A stretch of 64,000 bases of DNA from Streptomyces sannanensis (GCF_039536205.1 NZ_BAAAYL010000001.1:2232001-2296000); one strand, 5' to 3'; positions 41,884 to 52,662 are shown, numbered from the stretch's first letter. Translations and numbers: made by a program. Notes: generated by a model not told the origin, from the letters alone.

Positions 41884-43044
41884 GTGGAACGTCGCAACTT
41901 CCTTCGCGGAGCGGTCATCGGCGGTTCGGCCGCGGCCTTCGGCGGAACCCTGATGCACGGGGCCGCCTACGCGGCCCCGGCTCAGCCCGGTTCCGGCCCC
42001 TACGGGGCGCTGGGTGCCGCGGACGCCAACGGCATTCAGCTGCCTGCCGGTTTCACCAGCAGGGTCATCGCCCGGTCCGGCCAGAAGGTCGGCTCCACCG
42101 GCTACACCTGGCACAACGCCCCTGACGGGGGTGCCTGTTTCGCCGACGGCACCGGCTGGATCTATGTCTCCAACTCGGAGATCAGCCCCTCCGGCGGCGC
42201 GAGCGCGGTCACGTTCTCCTCGACCGGCGCGATCACCGGCGCGTACCGGATCCTCTCCAACACCCGGCAGAACTGCGCGGGTGGCGCCACTCCGTGGAAC
42301 ACCTGGCTCTCCTGCGAGGAGGTCAGCCTCGGGTACGTGTACGAGACCGACCCGCGGGGTGTGAACGCGGCCGTCCGCCGGGACGCGATGGGCAAGTTCA
42401 AGCACGAGGCGGCGGCGGCCGACCCGGTCCGCAAGGTGATCTATCTGACCGAGGACGAGACCAACGGCTGCTTCTACCGCTTCATCCCGACGACCTGGGG
42501 CGACCTGTCCTCCGGCACGCTCCAGGTGCTGAAGGCCGGCACCACCACCTCCGGCTCGTTCACCTGGGCGACCGTGCCGGACCCGGACGGCGCCCCGACC
42601 GTGACCCGTGACCAGGTCTCCGGTGCCAAGCGGTTCAACGGCGGTGAGGGCTGCCACTACTCGAACGACACCGTCTGGTTCACCACCAAGGGCGACAACC
42701 GCGTCTGGCAGGTCAACCTGGCCACGAACACCTACGAGCTCGCCTACGACGACTCGCTGGTGGTGGGCGGCGGCGCCCCGCTGACCGGTGTCGACAATGT
42801 CACCGGCTCCTCCTCCGGCGACCTGTTCGTCGCCGAGGACGGCGGCAACATGGAGATCTGCATCATCACGCCCGACGACGTGGTGGCACCCTTCCTGCGG
42901 ATCAACGGCCAGTCCGCCTCCGAGATCACCGGACCGGCCTTCTCGCCCGACGGCAAGCGGCTGTACTTCTCCAGCCAGCGCGGTACGAGCGGAAGCTCGT
43001 CCGGCGGCATCACGTACGAGGTGACCGGTCCCTTCCGGGCCTAG
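41884..43044 (+). CDS. PhoX-like (DUF839) secreted phosphatase
   Basis: 386 residues. A Tat signal (MERRNFLRGAVIGGSAAAFG) followed by a mature beta-propeller with TRQNCAGGATPWNTWLSCEE, KHEAAADPV and FNGGEGCHYSNDTVWFTTKG, the metal-binding blocks of PhoX-family proteins. PhoX enzymes need calcium and iron. This member is shorter than classical PhoX (about 650 residues), so enzymatic activity is likely but unproven. The 3' end overlaps the convergent regulator gene by 35 bases. Confidence 0.8.
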   Translation: MERRNFLRGAVIGGSAAAFGGTLMHGAAYAAPAQPGSGPYGALGAADANGIQLPAGFTSRVIARSGQKVGSTGYTWHNAPDGGACFADGTGWIYVSNSEISPSGGASAVTFSSTGAITGAYRILSNTRQNCAGGATPWNTWLSCEEVSLGYVYETDPRGVNAAVRRDAMGKFKHEAAAADPVRKVIYLTEDETNGCFYRFIPTTWGDLSSGTLQVLKAGTTTSGSFTWATVPDPDGAPTVTRDQVSGAKRFNGGEGCHYSNDTVWFTTKGDNRVWQVNLATNTYELAYDDSLVVGGGAPLTGVDNVTGSSSGDLFVAEDGGNMEICIITPDDVVAPFLRINGQSASEITGPAFSPDGKRLYFSSQRGTSGSSSGGITYEVTGPFRA

Positions 43045-44053
43045 GCACCTCCGGCTGGGCGCTGCCTCTCAACAGGGCGGCGCCCAGCGGCGTCACCGTG
43101 TGCAGCACGGCGTTGCCGTGCCGCAGGGTGACCACCAGACCCGCCTCGCGCAGCACGGCCGCGTGCTGGCTGGCCGAGGCGAGTGACACCCCGGCTCTGC
43201 GGGCGAGTTCACTGGTCGTGCAGCCGGTACTGATGGCCTGGAGGACGGCCGAGCGCGTGTGCCCCAGAAGCCGCCCGAGGGAAGGTGTCGACTCGGCGAC
43301 GGCCGGTGCGTGCGGGGAGGTGCGGGTCACCGGATAGACAAGTACGGGCGGCAGCCCCGGGTCGTGGTACGCCACCGGGGTGCGCCGGCAGAACCAGGAC
43401 GGCTGGAGCAGCAGGCCGCGCCCGCGCAGATGCAGATCGCGCTCGACGGGATAGTCGGCCTCCAGCACGGGTGGCCGCCAGCGCAGCATCGACGGAAGCG
43501 AGCCGAGCAGTTCGTCCGCCCCGCCGTCGAGCAGGGCGCGGCCGCGTACGGCCCGGTCGGCGTCGATCCTGGCCCGGATGTATAGCCAGTACGGATCGAC
43601 GGCGGCCCGGTGGTAACTGCGAAGGGCGCCGATGAGGCGGCTCAGCGGCTCGACGGCGGCCCCGCCCTCGGCGATCCGCACCACCCAGCCGGGCAGCCGC
43701 CGAAAGCCGGCGAGCCTGCCGAGGTCGGCCCGCAGCCGCTCCACCGGGGTGCCACGCAGTTTCTCGAGTCCCGCCTCGATGCCGTGCGGCCCCCGTACCG
43801 GGGTCAGAAAATCCGGGAAATACCCTCGAGAAGGCACGAGCGCGGACAGCAGCCGTGTTTCACCGTTCAGCTGGGACCGGACTTCGGTGCGCCATTCTCC
43901 GAAGACGACGGCTCCCCGCCGGTCTCTCAATCGGTGAAAACTGAGAATGGTTTCCCACAAGGCGTCGGGCGCGTTCGCCAGCCGTAGCCGCGCCAGGTCG
44001 ACTTCCGTGAAATGGATACGAAGCACCGAAACCCCCACCTGTTGCATCCGCAA
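43010..44053 (-). CDS. ArsR-type winged-helix regulator with long N-terminal domain
   Basis: 347 residues. The helix-turn-helix is at the C-terminus (about 265-330): GRTRSAVLQAISTGCTTSEL, ARRAGVSLASASQHAAVLRE, AGLVVTLRHGNAVLHTVTPL. The N-terminal 250 residues, with VLRIHFTEVDLARLRLANAP and VPSRGYFPDFLTP, are typical of a Streptomyces group of DUF5937-like regulators. No metal cysteines. ATG 44053 or an in-frame GTG at 44038 starts it. The last 35 bases run inside the PhoX-like gene end, so each mRNA is antisense to the other there. Confidence 0.75.
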   Translation of the reverse strand: MRMQQVGVSVLRIHFTEVDLARLRLANAPDALWETILSFHRLRDRRGAVVFGEWRTEVRSQLNGETRLLSALVPSRGYFPDFLTPVRGPHGIEAGLEKLRGTPVERLRADLGRLAGFRRLPGWVVRIAEGGAAVEPLSRLIGALRSYHRAAVDPYWLYIRARIDADRAVRGRALLDGGADELLGSLPSMLRWRPPVLEADYPVERDLHLRGRGLLLQPSWFCRRTPVAYHDPGLPPVLVYPVTRTSPHAPAVAESTPSLGRLLGHTRSAVLQAISTGCTTSELARRAGVSLASASQHAAVLREAGLVVTLRHGNAVLHTVTPLGAALLRGSAQPEVPRPGRDRSPRT

Positions 44054-44272
44054 TCATCCCCGGGGTATGAGTATGCACTCCATCACAGGACGTTACCAGG
44101 GTGTTTCGGCCACAGTTGAAAGGCACTCGCGCCGACCGTCGAAAACAGAAAGGCTGTACGTCGTCGGGTACGGCACCGCGGCGGCCGACAATGCGCAGCG
44201 AAGACCGTGGGGGGCTTCGCGACGTTCGGCGGCGGCCGCGATGGCGCCGGCTTCACGCCCGGCGGTGGTGGC

Positions 44273-44312
44273 AGGGTACGGCCCGCGGGAGGGGTCCCGC
44301 GGGCCGTACCCT
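44273..44312. terminator. Perfect 18-base-arm hairpin
   Basis: AGGGTACGGCCCGCGGGA, four bases (GGGG), then its exact reverse complement. No T-run. Probably a second-line terminator of ppdK or a bidirectional one. Confidence 0.6.
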
Positions 44313-44427
44313 GTGCAGGTTTTCCATACGGATCGGCATGGCTCAGCCACCCGGAAATGAAGGAATCAATTCACCTCCGGAAAGTCTGTTGTTCAACGAG
44401 AATTTCGCACGGAAACCCACGGAAACA

Positions 44428-44470
44428 CGGAAGCGGCGGCACCTCGATACGAGAGGTGCCGCCGCTTCCG
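44428..44470 (-). terminator. Terminator of ppdK
   Basis: CGGAAGCGGCGGCACCTC pairs perfectly with GAGGTGCCGCCGCTTCCG around a seven-base loop, nine bases past the ppdK stop. Confidence 0.75.
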
Positions 44471-44478
44471 GGGGTCCG

Positions 44479-47190
44479 TCAGCGCGAGTCGCTGCCCGTG
44501 GACTGGGCGGCCGCGCGGCCTGCCTCCAGGCGCGCCACCGGGATGCGGAACGGCGAGCAGGAGACGTAGTCGAGGCCCACCTCGTGGAAGAAGTGCACCG
44601 ACTCCGGGTCGCCGCCGTGCTCACCGCAGACGCCGAGCTTGATGTCGGGGCGGGTGGCCCGGCCCGCCTGGACCGCGCTGCGGACCAGCGAGCCCACACC
44701 TTCCTTGTCGATGGTCTCGAACGGGCTGACGCCGAAGATGCCCTTCTCCAGGTACGCCGTGAAGAAGCTCGCCTCCACGTCGTCGCGGGAGAAGCCCCAC
44801 ACCGTCTGGGTCAGGTCGTTGGTACCGAAGGAGAAGAACTCGGCGGCCTCGGCGATCTGCCCGGCGGTCACTGCGGCGCGCGGCAGCTCGATCATCGTGC
44901 CGAGGGCCAGCTTGAGTTCGACGCCGGTGGCGGCCTCGACCTCGGCGATGACCTTCTCCGCGTCCTCGCGGACGATCTCCAGCTCCTGGACCGTGCCGAC
45001 GAGCGGGATCATGATCTCCGCACGCGGGTCGCCCTTGGCGTTCTTGCGCTCGGCCGCTGCCTCGGCGATCGCCCGGACCTGCATGGTGAACAGGCCGGGG
45101 ATGACCAGGCCGAGACGGACACCGCGCAGACCCAGCATCGGGTTCTGCTCGTGCAGCCGGTGCACGGCCTGGAGCAGACGCAGGTCGTTCTCGTTGCTGT
45201 CCTCGCGGGCCTCGGCGAGAGCGACGCGTACCGACAGCTCGGTGATGTCGGGCAGGAACTCGTGCAGCGGCGGGTCGAGCAGACGCACGGTGACCGGAAG
45301 GCCGTCCATCGCCTCGAAGAGCTCGATGAAGTCCTGCTTCTGCTGCGGCAGCAGGGCGGCCAGGGCCTCGTCGCGCTCCTCGTCGGTGTCGGCGAGGATC
45401 AGCTTCTCGACCATCTCGCGGCGCTCGCCGAGGAACATGTGCTCCGTGCGGCACAGGCCGATGCCCTGGGCGCCGAACCGGCGGGCGCGCAGCGCGTCCT
45501 CGGCGTTGTCGGCGTTGGCACGTACCCGCAGGCGGCGTACACGGTCCGCGTAGGCCATGATGCGGTGCACGGCGGCGACGAGCTCGTCGGCGTCGTCGGC
45601 ACCGGCGTGCATACGGCCCTCGAAGTACTCGACGACCGGGGACGGTACGACCGGGACCTCACCGAGGTACACCTTGCCGGTGGAGCCGTCGACGGAGACG
45701 ACGTCGCCCTCCTCGATGACCGTGCCGGAGGCGGTGGTCATCCGGCGGCGCTTGGTGTCGACCTCGAGCTCCTCGGCGCCGCAGACACAGGTCTTGCCCA
45801 TGCCGCGGGCAACGACGGCGGCGTGCGAGGTCTTGCCGCCGCGCGAGGTCAGGATGCCCTCGGCGGCGATCATGCCGTCCAGGTCGTCCGGGTTGGTCTC
45901 CCGGCGGATCAGGATGACCTTCTCGCCGGAACGGGACCACTTGACGGCGGTGTACGAGTCGAAGACCGCCTTGCCGACCGCCGCGCCCGGGGAGGCGGCG
46001 ATGCCGCGGCCGATCAGCTCGGCCTTCGAGCTCTCGTCGAAGCGGGGGAACATCAGCTGCGCGAGCTGGGCGCCGTTGACCCGCTGCAGGGCCTCGGCCT
46101 CGTCGATCAGGCCCTGGTCGACCAGCTGGGTGGCGATACGGAAGGCGGCGCCGGCGGTGCGCTTGCCGACCCGGGTCTGGAGCATCCAGAGCTGGCCGCG
46201 CTCGATGGTGAACTCGATGTCGCACAGGTCCTTGTAGTGCGTCTCGAGGGTGCTCATGATCTCCATGAGCTGGTCGTACGACTTCTTGTCGATCTGCTCG
46301 AGGTCGGCGAGCGGCACGGTGTTGCGGATGCCGGCGACGACGTCCTCGCCCTGCGCGTTCTGCAGGTAGTCGCCGTAGACGCCCTGGTGGCCGCTGGCGG
46401 GGTCACGGGTGAAGGCGACGCCGGTGCCCGAGTCGGGGCCGAGGTTGCCGAAGACCATGGAGCAGACGTTGACGGCCGTGCCGAGGTCGTGCGGGATGCG
46501 CTCCTGGCGGCGGTAGAGCTTCGCCCGGTCGCCGTTCCACGAGTCGAAGACCGCCTTGATGGCGAGATCCATCTGCTCACGCGGGTCCTGCGGGAAGTCA
46601 CGGCCGGTCTCGGCCTTGACGATCTTCTTGAACTGCTTGACCAGCTTCTTCAGGTCGGCAGCGTCGAGGTCGGTGTCGCTGGTGACCTTCTTGGTGTGCT
46701 TGGCGGCCTCGAGGGCCTCCTCGAAGAGCTCACCGTCGACGCCGAGAACCGTCTTGCCGAACATCTGGATGAGACGGCGGTACGAGTCCCATGCGAAGCG
46801 CTCGTTGTCGGCCTGCTGGGCGAGACCCTCCACCGACTTGTCGGAGAGGCCGATGTTGAGGACGGTGTCCATCATGCCGGGCATCGAGAACTTGGCGCCG
46901 GAGCGGACCGAGACGAGCAGCGGGTTGTCGGCCTGGCCGAGCTTCTTGCCCATCTTCTGCTCGAGCGCGTCGAGGTGCGCGCTGACCTCGTCTCGCAGAG
47001 CGACCGGCTCGGTGCCGCTCTCGAGGTAGACCTTGCACGCCTCGGTGGTGATCGTGAACCCCGGAGGGACGGGGAGGCCGAGGTTGGTCATCTCGGCGAG
47101 GTTTGCGCCCTTGCCACCGAGGAGGTCCTTGAGGTCCTTGTTGCCCTCGGTGAAGTCGTACACGAACTTCTGGTCTTTGTTTTCCGACAC
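44479..47190 (-). CDS. ppdK: Pyruvate phosphate dikinase
   Basis: 903 residues, full length. Interconverts pyruvate + ATP + phosphate and phosphoenolpyruvate + AMP + diphosphate. The nucleotide-grasp domain starts KFVYDFTEGNKDLKDLLGGK; the swivelling phosphohistidine is in GGKTSHAAVVARGMGK (H456, corresponding to H455 of the clostridial enzyme); the PEP domain has GIGLCRTEHMFLGE and VCGEHGGDPESVHF with its catalytic cysteine region at the C-terminus. No adjacent regulatory kinase-phosphatase gene. A single-gene transcript bounded by hairpins. Confidence 0.97.
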   Translation of the reverse strand: MSENKDQKFVYDFTEGNKDLKDLLGGKGANLAEMTNLGLPVPPGFTITTEACKVYLESGTEPVALRDEVSAHLDALEQKMGKKLGQADNPLLVSVRSGAKFSMPGMMDTVLNIGLSDKSVEGLAQQADNERFAWDSYRRLIQMFGKTVLGVDGELFEEALEAAKHTKKVTSDTDLDAADLKKLVKQFKKIVKAETGRDFPQDPREQMDLAIKAVFDSWNGDRAKLYRRQERIPHDLGTAVNVCSMVFGNLGPDSGTGVAFTRDPASGHQGVYGDYLQNAQGEDVVAGIRNTVPLADLEQIDKKSYDQLMEIMSTLETHYKDLCDIEFTIERGQLWMLQTRVGKRTAGAAFRIATQLVDQGLIDEAEALQRVNGAQLAQLMFPRFDESSKAELIGRGIAASPGAAVGKAVFDSYTAVKWSRSGEKVILIRRETNPDDLDGMIAAEGILTSRGGKTSHAAVVARGMGKTCVCGAEELEVDTKRRRMTTASGTVIEEGDVVSVDGSTGKVYLGEVPVVPSPVVEYFEGRMHAGADDADELVAAVHRIMAYADRVRRLRVRANADNAEDALRARRFGAQGIGLCRTEHMFLGERREMVEKLILADTDEERDEALAALLPQQKQDFIELFEAMDGLPVTVRLLDPPLHEFLPDITELSVRVALAEAREDSNENDLRLLQAVHRLHEQNPMLGLRGVRLGLVIPGLFTMQVRAIAEAAAERKNAKGDPRAEIMIPLVGTVQELEIVREDAEKVIAEVEAATGVELKLALGTMIELPRAAVTAGQIAEAAEFFSFGTNDLTQTVWGFSRDDVEASFFTAYLEKGIFGVSPFETIDKEGVGSLVRSAVQAGRATRPDIKLGVCGEHGGDPESVHFFHEVGLDYVSCSPFRIPVARLEAGRAAAQSTGSDSR

Positions 47191-47584
47191 GGGTCCCGAC
47201 TCCTCGAGGCTCGGTGGCTGCCCTGACGGCGAGGAACATACCCAGATCGAAGGCGCCTGGGTACGTCTACTTGCCGGTCATACGGCCGTAACCACTCGTC
47301 CGCCAGCAGATCGAAAGTTACAGGTCCATTGCGGCTGGCATTCAATAGCCTTCACTTCCTGAAGGCATCGACACGCTATGCAGCGAATCTTTCGAGATTC
47401 ACCCACACAGGGTAACCACTCCATATGAATCTCGAATATCAAAAGGGTGGCACTCAGTGCCACCCTTTGAGAGATGCATCCGTCGAAGATCCGCTCATTT
47501 GAGCGCACCCCCTATCAAGGGTGGCGAGGATCACGCCCCCCAAACTGGCCTGATCCCATCATCCGGACCTCCTTTCGCCGGTTC
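47191..47584. other. Intergenic region between dusB and ppdK
   Basis: Holds the dusB terminator and an AT-rich stretch (47340-47450) with GAATC-TTTC-GAGATTC (47384-47399), probably the ppdK promoter. No gene seen. Confidence 0.55.
47442..47469. terminator. Terminator between dusB and ppdK
   Basis: AAAGGGTGGCACT, CA, AGTGCCACCCTTT-like arms (CAAAGGGTGGCACT on the minus strand pairs across TGA), 116 bases after the dusB stop. Followed by an AT-rich tail on the minus strand (TGATATTCG). Confidence 0.65.
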
Positions 47585-48775
47585 TCATCCACCCGAGGTG
47601 TCGAGTTCGGCATCCTCGCCGACACCCGCGCAGTCGTACGGATCCTTCAGCCAACCGTCCGGCAGGACCACGCGGTTGTTGCCCGACGTACGCCCCCGAG
47701 GACCGTCCGCACCCACCGGCCACGGCTGGTCCAGATCAAGCTCGCTCATCTGAGCGCTCAGCTCGTCCAGCGAAGAGGTGATCGCCAGGCGCTTGCGCAT
47801 CTCCGAACCGACCGAGAAACCCTTGAGATACCAGGCCACGTGCTTACGGAAGTCGATCACTCCACGCGACTCGTCGCCGATCCACTCCCCCAGCAGCCGG
47901 GCATGCCGCAGCATCACGTCCGCGACCTCACGCAGCGACGGCCTGGCGAGGTTTTCCGGCCGCTCCTCGAAGGCGGCCACGAGATCCCCGAACAGCCACG
48001 GCCGCCCCAGGCAGCCGCGTCCCACGACCACCCCGTCGCAGCCGGTCTCGCGCACCATCCGCAGCGCGTCCTCGGCCGACCAGATGTCGCCGTTTCCCAG
48101 CACCGGGATCTCGGGCACATGCTCCTTCAGCCGCGCGATGGCGTCCCAGTCGGCCGTGCCGCCGTAGTGCTGCGCCGTCGTACGGCCGTGCAGCGCGATC
48201 GCGGTGACACCCTCCTCGACCGCGATCCGCCCCGCGTCGAGATAGGTGAGGTGGTCGTCGTCGATACCCTTGCGCATCTTCATGGTCACCGGCAGGTCGC
48301 CCGCGTTGGACACGGCCTCTTTGAGGATGGCCCGCAGCAGGTTCCGCTTGTACGGCAGCGCCGAGCCGCCGCCCTTGCGGGTCACCTTGGGCACCGGGCA
48401 GCCGAAGTTCAGATCGATGTGATCGGCCAGGTTCTCGTCCACGATCATGCGGACCGCCTTGCCGACGGTCACCGGATCGACCCCGTACAGCTGGATCGAG
48501 CGCGGCGTCTCGGACGCGTCGAAGTGGATCAGCTGCATGGTCTTCTCGTTACGCTCGACCAGCGCCCGCGTAGTGATCATCTCGCTGACGAACAGCCCCT
48601 TTCCGCCGGAGGCTGCATCCTTCGGGGGGCGCCCTCCGAACCCCCGCTCACCTTCGGCGAATTCCCGGCAGAGGGTGCGGAACGGAGCGTTGGTGATGCC
48701 GGCCATGGGCGCGAGCACCACCGGGGGCTGGACGGTGTGCGGGCCGATCGAGAGCGGTGAGGAGAGCGTGGGCAT
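47585..48775 (-). CDS. dusB: tRNA-dihydrouridine synthase
   Basis: 396 residues. Reduces uridines in the D-loop of tRNA with FMN. Motifs: PVVLAPMAGITNAPFRTLCR, IDLNFGCPVPKVTRKGGGSA (catalytic cysteine), MKMRKGID, LHGRTTAQHYGG and GDIWSAEDALRMVRETGCDG, GVVVGRGCLGRPWLF. Between CREFAEG and KGLFVSEM an extra segment (ERGFGGRPPKDAASG) corresponds to a 20-base palindrome in the DNA, so a small repeat seems to have entered in frame. ATG 48775 is preferred over an upstream start nine codons earlier. Confidence 0.92.
   Translation of the reverse strand: MPTLSSPLSIGPHTVQPPVVLAPMAGITNAPFRTLCREFAEGERGFGGRPPKDAASGGKGLFVSEMITTRALVERNEKTMQLIHFDASETPRSIQLYGVDPVTVGKAVRMIVDENLADHIDLNFGCPVPKVTRKGGGSALPYKRNLLRAILKEAVSNAGDLPVTMKMRKGIDDDHLTYLDAGRIAVEEGVTAIALHGRTTAQHYGGTADWDAIARLKEHVPEIPVLGNGDIWSAEDALRMVRETGCDGVVVGRGCLGRPWLFGDLVAAFEERPENLARPSLREVADVMLRHARLLGEWIGDESRGVIDFRKHVAWYLKGFSVGSEMRKRLAITSSLDELSAQMSELDLDQPWPVGADGPRGRTSGNNRVVLPDGWLKDPYDCAGVGEDAELDTSGG
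48621..48640. repeat. Palindrome inserted in frame in dusB
   Basis: TTCGGGGGGCGCCCTCCGAA: ten-base arms matching at nine of ten positions, inside the dusB reading frame where related proteins have only a few residues. Confidence 0.6.
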
Positions 48776-48839
48776 CCGTCCATTGTCGCGTACCGGCGTC
48801 ATGCCCAGAAGGTTCCTTAGTTAGCCGTACTATTGAAGG

Positions 48840-50297
48840 ATGCCGGACGATGAACCGAGCCGACCTCGACGTCTGTTGGTGCTGGCGATCTGCTGCATGA
48901 GCCTCCTGATCGTCAGCCTCGACAACACCGTGCTCAATGTCGCTCTGCCCTCCATGCAGAGGGAGCTGCATGCCACGGTCGCCGGAATGCAGTGGACGAT
49001 CGACGCCTACACCCTCGTCCTCGCCTCACTTCTCATGCTCGCGGGCTCCACCGCCGACCGGATCGGGCGCCGCAAGGTCTTCGGGGCCGGACTCGTCGTC
49101 TTCTCGCTCGGATCCCTGCTCTGCTCGCTCGCACCCAGCCTCGAAGCACTCGTCGCCTTCCGCATGGTCCAGGCCGTCGGCGGCTCCATGCTGAACCCGG
49201 TCGCGATGTCGATCATCACCAACACCTTTACCGACCCACGCGAACGCGCCCGCGCCATCGGCGCCTGGGGCGCGACCGTCGGCATCTCGATGGCGGCGGG
49301 CCCGCTCGTCGGCGGGCTGCTGGTGGAATCGGTCGGCTGGCGGTCCATCTTCTGGATCAATCTGCCGGTGGGCCTGGCCGCGCTCCTGCTCACTTTCCGC
49401 TACATACCGGAGTCCCGCGCCCCGCGACCGCGCCGCCCCGACCCGGTCGGCCAGCTGCTGGTCATCGTGATGCTGGGCTCCCTCACCTACGCGATCATCG
49501 AAGCCCCCGTCTCCGGTTGGACCTCGCCGCCGATCGTCGGCTGCGCGACGCTGTCCCTGCTGGCCCTGCTCTGCCTGCTGCGCTACGAGCCGAGGCGCCC
49601 GGAACCCCTGATCGAGCTGCGCTTCTTCCGCAGCGCGCCCTTCAGTGGAGCCGTCGTCATCGCGGTGAGCGCGTTCGCCGCACTGGGCGGCTTCCTCTTC
49701 CTCAACACCCTCTACCTCCAGGAGGTACGCGGCCTGTCCGCCCTCTCCGCCGGGCTCCACCTGCTCCCGATGGCGGCCGTGACCTTCATCGGTTCCCCGT
49801 TGTCGGGCCGGATCGTCGGAAACCGGGGCCCACGGCTCCCCCTGGCGGTCGCGGGCACCGCGATGGCCACCTGCGCGGTTCTCTTCGCCCTCTCCACCTC
49901 GGAACGCTCCACGGCCCTGCTCTTCACCGGATACGTCCTCTTCGGCATCGGCTTCGGCATGGTCAACGCGCCGATCACGAACACCGCCGTCACCGGCATG
50001 CCCAGTGCCCAGGCGGGTGTGGCGGCCGCGGTCGCCTCGACCAGCCGCCAGATCGGCCAGACCCTGGGCGTCGCGGTGATCGGCGCGGTCCTCGCCTCCG
50101 GCGTGCACGGCTCGGCCTTCCGCTCCTCGTTCGCCACGGCGAGCGCCCCTGCCTGGTGGATCATCGCCGGCTGCGGCCTGATGGTCCTGCTGGTGGGCCT
50201 GGCCACGACCGGCCGCCGTGCCCGCGAGTCCGCGCTCCGCGCGACGGAGCGGCTGGACGATACCGGCGTCCGCCGTCAGAGCTCGTCGCTACGCTGA
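48840..50297 (+). CDS. MFS multidrug exporter (DHA2, 14 segments)
   Basis: 485 residues. Starts in the membrane with SLDNTVLNVALPSMQREL (motif D1), then LMLAGSTADRIGRRKVFGAG (motif A), a classic EmrB/QacA drug:proton antiporter. Fourteen hydrophobic segments can be counted. The -10-like TACTAT (about 48827-48832) sits only seven bases before the ATG, so its mRNA may be leaderless. The short gap to the divergent dusB gene could bind a regulator, but no regulator gene is adjacent. Confidence 0.88.
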   Translation: MPDDEPSRPRRLLVLAICCMSLLIVSLDNTVLNVALPSMQRELHATVAGMQWTIDAYTLVLASLLMLAGSTADRIGRRKVFGAGLVVFSLGSLLCSLAPSLEALVAFRMVQAVGGSMLNPVAMSIITNTFTDPRERARAIGAWGATVGISMAAGPLVGGLLVESVGWRSIFWINLPVGLAALLLTFRYIPESRAPRPRRPDPVGQLLVIVMLGSLTYAIIEAPVSGWTSPPIVGCATLSLLALLCLLRYEPRRPEPLIELRFFRSAPFSGAVVIAVSAFAALGGFLFLNTLYLQEVRGLSALSAGLHLLPMAAVTFIGSPLSGRIVGNRGPRLPLAVAGTAMATCAVLFALSTSERSTALLFTGYVLFGIGFGMVNAPITNTAVTGMPSAQAGVAAAVASTSRQIGQTLGVAVIGAVLASGVHGSAFRSSFATASAPAWWIIAGCGLMVLLVGLATTGRRARESALRATERLDDTGVRRQSSSLR

Positions 50298-50370
50298 GCC
50301 CCGAAGTGATCACCGTGTGATGACGACAGGTCGTGGGCCCGGACCACACCAGGTGATCCGGGCCCATGGC

Positions 50371-50556
50371 TCAGCTCTTCTCCTGACGCTCCTCGCTGGA
50401 GGCGCGTTCGCGCATCTTGCGGAGCAGCTCCTGTTTCTGGTCGGCGGCGGCCCTGCGGTCGGCGGCGCCGGCCTCGCCCTGGTTCTGGGTGCCGTTGCGG
50501 GGCAGCTTTCGGCGCTGACCGCCGACGCCGAGGAGGTTGTTACGGCCCTTGGCCAC
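50371..50556 (-). CDS. Small basic DUF6243-like protein
   Basis: 61 residues: MAKGRNNLLGVGGQRRKLPR, then an alanine-rich linker and KQELLRKMRERASSEERQEKS. Strongly basic at the start, helical at the end. I recall this as a Streptomyces-wide family of unknown function. Ends near the MFS gene, convergently. Confidence 0.75.
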   Translation of the reverse strand: MAKGRNNLLGVGGQRRKLPRNGTQNQGEAGAADRRAAADQKQELLRKMRERASSEERQEKS

Positions 50557-50737
50557 GAGGTTCTCCCGTCGTGTGCGAAGTGATCTGCGGAAACGTCCGG
50601 TGGGGGGCGGGGCGTGCCCGCCGCGCTCTCACTCGTAGATCTGGAAGAACATGCCGCCGACGTTATCCGGACCGGGCCCGCACCGCATCCGTATTTTCGC
50701 GGGAGGGGGTTCAGGTGATCCCCGCGCCACACGCGGC

Positions 50738-50929
50738 TCAGCGGCCCCCGGGGGCCACCGTCGCCCGATGCGTCTCGACCGGGTGCGCCTCGGCCCTCGG
50801 CAGGGGCGCCGAGAACCTCGTCTCCCCGCACGCGAGCGACCGCCGCAGGTCCGACTTCCTTACCCGCACCTTGTGCTCGCGGCCATGCTGGTCCCAACGA
50901 CTGACCTCGCTGACGATGCCGGGCGGCAC
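50738..50929 (-). CDS. Small hypothetical protein, 63 residues
   Basis: GTG 50929 preceded by AGGAGG at five bases spacing. MPPGIVSEVSRWDQHGREHK, VRVRKSDLRRSLACGETRFS, then a proline/glutamate-rich tail. High third-position GC. No family recognised. Confidence 0.6.
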   Translation of the reverse strand: MPPGIVSEVSRWDQHGREHKVRVRKSDLRRSLACGETRFSAPLPRAEAHPVETHRATVAPGGR

Positions 50930-50956
50930 GGACCCTCCTGGAGACGGCCGCGCGCC

Positions 50957-51043
50957 TCAGTGTGCGTACTCCGTCCAGTGGAACCGTGCCGGGGCAGGAC
51001 CGGCCGCCACCTCCGCCCGGCGGGCAGCGACTGTCCGGTTCAC
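50957..51043 (-). CDS. Possible microprotein, 28 residues
   Basis: GTG 51043 to TGA 50957: MNRTVAARRAEVAAGPAPAR followed by FHWTEYAH. Codon bias fits, but no ribosome-binding site is clear. It lies 27 bases upstream of the 63-residue gene and may be co-transcribed or its leader. Confidence 0.35.
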   Translation of the reverse strand: MNRTVAARRAEVAAGPAPARFHWTEYAH

Positions 51044-51116
51044 GCGAATCGAGCCCGTCCGGCGATTGAGGACGGACACGCCGACCGGCCGTGCATGGGC
51101 GTTCAGCCCCCGGACA

Positions 51117-51154
51117 CGACGGTGCCGGGCCCCGCAAAGGACCCGGCACCGTCG
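51117..51154. terminator. Terminator of glyS
   Basis: CGACGGTGCCGGG (51117-51129) and CCCGGCACCGTCG (51142-51154), perfect 13-base arms with a 12-base loop, 22 bases past the glyS stop. Confidence 0.75.
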
Positions 51155-51175
51155 GTGTGACCCCGCCGCAGGCGA

Positions 51176-52558
<1,383 letters not shown>

Positions 52559-52662
52559 GGTGCTCTCTTTACGACGGTGGGCGAAGCGAATGATTCAGAT
52601 TAGCCGCGGCCTCACCCCTCCGATCAAATCGGTAGGGGTTCAGAGGCGCCCGAGCACCGTTG

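Larger units (their letters stand above)
44054..44478. other. Intergenic region with two strong hairpins
   Basis: Left part is the promoter side of the ArsR-type regulator. The right part carries two perfect 18-base-arm hairpins, at 44273-44312 and 44428-44470. I see no convincing gene; a short leftward frame (44093-44350) has fair codon use but no ribosome-binding site. Confidence 0.55.

Noticed and set aside
44101..47226. A very long open frame opposite ppdK, and similar long frames opposite dnaG, leuA, terL and the ABC genes
   Set aside because: These are high-GC shadows of well-supported genes on the other strand; their products are biased toward V, G, A, L, D, E, R and Q without domain order.
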